NCBI GenBank assembly: GCA_902729315.2
Contig: LR746274.1
Span: 4,305,037 to 4,369,036 of the forward strand
Length of the DNA: 64,000 nucleotides
Direction of reading: 5' to 3'
Source of the DNA: Spirodela intermedia
Taxonomy: Eukaryota > Streptophyta > Magnoliopsida > Alismatales > Araceae
Positions within the stretch are counted from its first letter, which is position 1, and each line of letters starts with the position of its first letter. Positions 59,859 through 64,000 of the stretch are shown piece by piece. A program made the position numbers and the translations under genes. Below the pieces are notes generated by a model. It made no database searches, was not told the origin of the DNA, and worked only from the letters and a program-made list of their open reading frames with translations.

Positions 59859-62800
59859 TGATGACGAGCGGGACTTGTCTCCATCAACTTAGGAGACACC
59901 AATAGTCTAAGTTCAGCCCGATCAACGTGTGAAGACAAAGGAGCCTGACTTTTGCTACATAGCCTAGCCCTTCGGGACAATGACATTCCATCTCTGCGAC
60001 GACGATGAGCTCAAGCTCACCCTTATCTTTCTTTGTATTTTCACGTTGACTTGTTGGGCCTCGTGTTTGTGTGTTAGCAGGCCCAATTCTATGTGTGTGT
60101 TGTTGTTTGTGTCTCCCTTTCTTTAGGGTTTTATTGGGTCTCTCTTTTGAGGCCCAATTAAAATCTTAAGGGGGGAGACCTATGTTTCTTTCCTTGGGGG
60201 CCTCTTTTGGGGCTTATTTGGGTCTTCATTTGAGGCCCACTTAAGCACTGTACGAGGGCCCTCCTCTTTCTTCTTTTAGGGAGCTTATTGGGTCTCTTTT
60301 TTAGAGGCCCAATAAGCTTCTTTTGTAACCTTTTGTGGCTTATGGGCTTGAGGGCCTCAAGTGGGCCCACCTCCCCTTAGCACATTTGTGGGCCCTATAT
60401 AAAGGGAGGTAGGACCCCCCCTCAAGGAGAGCACCAAATTTTGTGAGAGATTATCGTTTGTGAGTTACCTTCTTCGTGACCTAGGATAGGGAGGGAAGGA
60501 GGGAGAGGGAGGCCGTCGATATCTTTTGAGGACTTCGTTCATCGTGACGCTGCTGCTTAAGAAGTCTTGCTACCACCTGAGACCAACTCCCACCATCGAA
60601 CATCTTCATTGTTGCCTGTGAGATTGCCGACGTCACTAGACAAAATGGTCGCAGTTGCCGCTACAACTGTCGCCACATCTGCTGGAACCTTGTCACGTCG
60701 TCGTGATGAAAGGGGCTTGCTTCGCCTCCCTACGAGCCGTCACTGAGCACTCCACCAGAGTCTCTTAACTCTTAGTTCGACTATCACCTCTTCCTTCGGA
60801 ACTCCACCATAAACTCGCCGAAGCCCCCATCTGCCGCTCCACCTAGTCGCTCGCCGTTCGCCGACGAATGTCTACCTGCCGTTAATGTCAGGAGAGACCT
60901 AGCAGCCATGCCAATGAGCCAGATCCAATCCAAGCTCCTCACAGGCCCCTGCTGGAGTTTCTCGATGATCTGCCCCTGTCATGCCATTTCTAGCACTACC
61001 TAGACCAAGAGGGCTCAACCCTTCTTGGTATCATCGGCTGAATCGTCTCCTTCCTTTGCTCCACTTCTTGGTGCCACTAGAGAAGGTCGATCCTTCTGGT
61101 GACGGTTGGGTTTCCACCCAACTATTGACGCTCGGCATTCTCGCCGAAGTACTACTGCCATGTGCGCCCTGCACACCAACTCCTGCAGCCCACGTGCCCA
61201 ACCGGCGCCGCCACCCACGTGCCTTGAGGCACGCTGCGTGGCTTGCCGTGCATGCCCACTAGTGTGCCCTTCAGCCCACCAGCAGGCCCTCGCCCGTGCC
61301 AACCGTGCCACGCCTTATGACAATGACTACTCAGACTCTCGACTAGGACTACCTATCGATGATGAGCATCGCTCTTCACCAAACATCTCTACTTACGTCG
61401 AGTCTCCACTCTGTCATGACCTGTCAGGCTATGCAGCCCCGAAGGTTAACTCCGTACCCCTTCTTACTTAAGTTTAATTATCTTTCGAAGGGTTTTCTCA
61501 ACTCATTTCCACCGCCATTAGGAGAATGTAGACAAGATAGGACGAGTGATAAGTCTTCATTATCATGAGTTAATAATTAGTAAACAATATAGTTTTAGCC
61601 TTAACTCATGATAAATAGACTTATATTTGTGTTAAAGAATGATTTTTGGTTTTCAATTGATTAACGTGAATTTTTGGGTAATTATGTGATTTTATACGAT
61701 TTTTACAGTCTTATTTTTGAGATAAATGAAGAAGAAGAAATAAAAATAAAAATATTGCAAAAATGGGGGGACCAGCCGGCCAACCGGGCCCGCAAGCAGG
61801 TCGAAAGCGCAGTCGGGGAGTAAGCCGTGTGCACGGACTCGAGCGGCTTGGCTTGGAGACCGACAGGGCACGCGTACGCCACTCCCCTTCCACGTCACCG
61901 GTGGCCAGCCGGCTGTGGGGCAAAGAGTGGTCATCCACGCGAGAGAAGGGACTTTGCTCACAAAGCTAACATTACTATATATTCGCCCGAAAAATCGGCG
62001 TACAACTGATGTGGGACTAAACCCCCGTCACACCTTCCTCAGAAGAGGTAGGCAACCGGCGCGGGTTCGAATCCTCCCAAAGTCAAAATTCATATATTTT
62101 TATCTGATTATCGCGACTTTCCTACAGATCGCTGGTAAAGGATTAAGCAACGAGAATCGCTAGATCATCAGCGAAAATCTCGTCAACGCGATTCGCGGAG
62201 CATTGCTACTAAAATTGCTGAACAATTCGCGATAAAAGGATCGCGAATCTATCGAGTAAATCATCTCTGATTGATCGACGAACAAGCCGTCGTCGGGAAG
62301 AGGACGATCCGCCGGGAGACCAGTCGCCACCTCCTGAGAGCGTACCAAATGCGATGAAGAGCCTCCTCTTGCTGCGCGGACCTGAGGATGAAGCTCCCTA
62401 ACACGTGCCCCACCTCCATCCAGCTCATCTCTGTCAGGTGACAGTCGCCGGAGAGCTGCAAAGTCGCCGTTTTTCCGCTCCACCGGGTGACAGTCGCCGA
62501 AGACGATTCGACGACCCACTTCATTGATCTCTAGACTTCGCGAGAAGATCTAGAGATTGCCCACGTCGTCTTTGTCCAAAGAGAGCCTTCGAGGCCGTGG
62601 ACACTACACGACGATCCTCCCGAACGCTCAAGATTCTAGTGCATCGCCGACGCATCACCGTCGCGACGCCGGAACTCTGTTTTCCTACTTTTAATTAAAT
62701 TTACGCTTTATTTAGTGATACTTTGTGTGATTTTAATTTACCAAACTATACTTCGTTAAATTACGATTCTTCTGGCTTTTACAGATCTTAATTTGATTAA

Positions 62801-63503
62801 TTAAGTCGTTTGTAATCGCTTACGTAAGAATCGCCGGGCGGAACTCTGTTTCTGCCTGATTCGTGTTCGCCTGGTGCTGACGTCATCCTGACGCCCGCAC
62901 CCTTATTTCCTTTTTTTTGTGAATTTTAAATATATTTCCTTTTTATTTCCTAGTATAAAATTCGTAAGAAAATTGTATTCATTGAGAAAAATTCTGAATA
63001 ATTACCAGATATTATATTACATCCCTGTGATTGACCTGGAAAATTACCGCTATTTTTGGAATTTTTATTGAATTATAATTGATATATTTATTTAGAAATA
63101 CTTCTAAATATCCAAAAATTCGTATTTTCTAGTTTTATAAATTTTATATTTGCGTGATTTAATATACAACAACTGAGTCACGTCAACGGGTTATAGGATC
63201 ATGACTTCTAACTCTATATCAGACTCGTCACTATTCGTGAGCTGCAGCCCTAGGCTACTTCACGACAACCATTCCACTGTCTATCTAGACGGACCGAGAG
63301 GGTCTCACACTTATCATTGTTGAGTGTTTCCCCAAGTTGTCTTGGGTTGATAGTCCATATTGGTACACCTACCTATACTTCGGTTAGGTGGTCAGACCTC
63401 GAGTCTAGGGTCCATACATTCTTATCGGATCGGTCCGACTGCTCCATCCTAGGTCTTGACTTTCATTGATTAAGTACAAGGGTTCTCGCCCCATCCTACA
63501 TCA
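59859..63503 (+). mobile_element. Duplicate of the family-2 LTR (TSD GAACC/AAACC)
   Basis: Second copy of the 37524-41169 element, with the same ends, flanks and nested solo LTR. Its TATA box is at about 60396. Confidence 0.85.
61547..63185 (+). mobile_element. Duplicate of the nested family-1 solo LTR
   Basis: Second copy of 39213-40851. Left flank ACGAG and right flank ACGGG: the left duplication has changed by one transition since the segmental copy arose. Confidence 0.92.
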
Positions 63504-64000
63504 AAACCTATGCTGATCACTCGCTTGCATAAGAAAGAGTTAATAAGTATTAAAATATCCTTATATAGTGACGTCACCATGGTATATCGTTGTTATAAAT
63601 AAGGGGTAGTTTAGGTACTAAAATTATTGAAAATAGATTGGGAGGGTGTGACTGCCGATTGAGACATATATATGGTAATGCGAGATTCGAGAATCAATGA
63701 GTTTTTTTCTCACATGTGTATGACCACTCTTTGCCCCACAACTAACTAGTCACTAATGATGTAGAAGGGGAGTGATGTACACATGTCTCATTAGTTTATA
63801 GCTGCTTGCGCCCTACTTGTAGCTTCACCCAAACTACACTTTTGACCTACTTGTGGGCTCGACTGGCCAACACATTCCTTTTTTTCTATTTTTTTTTTTT
63901 ACTTATTTATCTCAAAAATAGGATTATAAAAATTTTATATTTTTTTATAAAATCACATAATTAACTAAAAATCACATTAACCAACTAAAAAACTACTTTT
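63504..64000 (-). mobile_element. Duplicate of the partial family-1 LTR, cut by window end
   Basis: Matches 41170-41666. The LTR terminus (expected about 96 bases further on) lies outside the window. Confidence 0.85.

Larger units (their letters stand above)
58904..64000 (+). repeat. Segmental duplication of 36571-41666, offset about 22.33 kb, direct
   Basis: From 'attattttta(g/a)aagtcttcttg' onward, the sequence matches 36571-41666 with few differences. Examples are a 7-C run shortened to 6 C near 60415, 'gaattgc' against 'gaatcgc' at 62156, and ACGGG against ACGAG at the LTR flank. The match runs through several unrelated nested elements and begins inside one of them, so it is a copy of a chromosomal segment, not a transposition. 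It continues to the window edge. Confidence 0.95.

Overview
This is nuclear DNA of a flowering plant. The evidence is spliced genes with GT-AG introns, a nuclear gene for the chloroplast protein PsbY, plant-type 3-ketoacyl-CoA reductases, and a heavy load of decayed LTR retrotransposons. The GC-rich psbY reading frame fits a monocot or an early-diverging angiosperm, but I cannot name the species. Perhaps 10% of the window is genic; most of the rest is nested, C-to-T-decayed transposon sequence. Layout: 1-18.2 kb is transposon debris: Athila-like leader copies at 1-600 and 6711-7490, a giant inverted repeat at 4628-6103, a gypsy gag/protease relic at about 12.7-14.0 kb, and several copies of one roughly 1.6-1.8 kb solo-LTR family (called family 1 here). 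At 18.9-19.4 kb a minisatellite lies just upstream of a five-exon gene (19669-24322, +) for a 927-residue lysine/serine-rich, probably nuclear protein of unknown function. Convergent to it is psbY (25662-26258, -). 26.5-28.3 kb is microsatellite-rich spacer. From about 30.0 to 47.2 kb lies one dead Athila-type Ty3/gypsy element on the minus strand. Its integrase, RNase H, reverse transcriptase and protease relics are split by younger insertions that can be ordered by their 5-bp target-site duplications. 47.3-57.5 kb carries three tandem minus-strand very-long-chain 3-ketoacyl-CoA reductase (KCR-like) units: two complete three-exon genes and a first-exon-only pseudogene with a lost splice donor. 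From 58904 to the window end the sequence repeats 36571-41666 almost base for base, in the same orientation and offset by about 22.33 kb. This is the signature of a recent tandem duplication whose unit would include the KCR cluster. How the genes work together: psbY encodes small photosystem II subunits of the thylakoid. The KCR-like genes would act at the endoplasmic reticulum in fatty-acid elongation (precursors of waxes, sphingolipids and suberin). The lysine-rich protein is probably nuclear. They share no pathway and are simply neighbours. No tRNA, rRNA or CRISPR locus was found.
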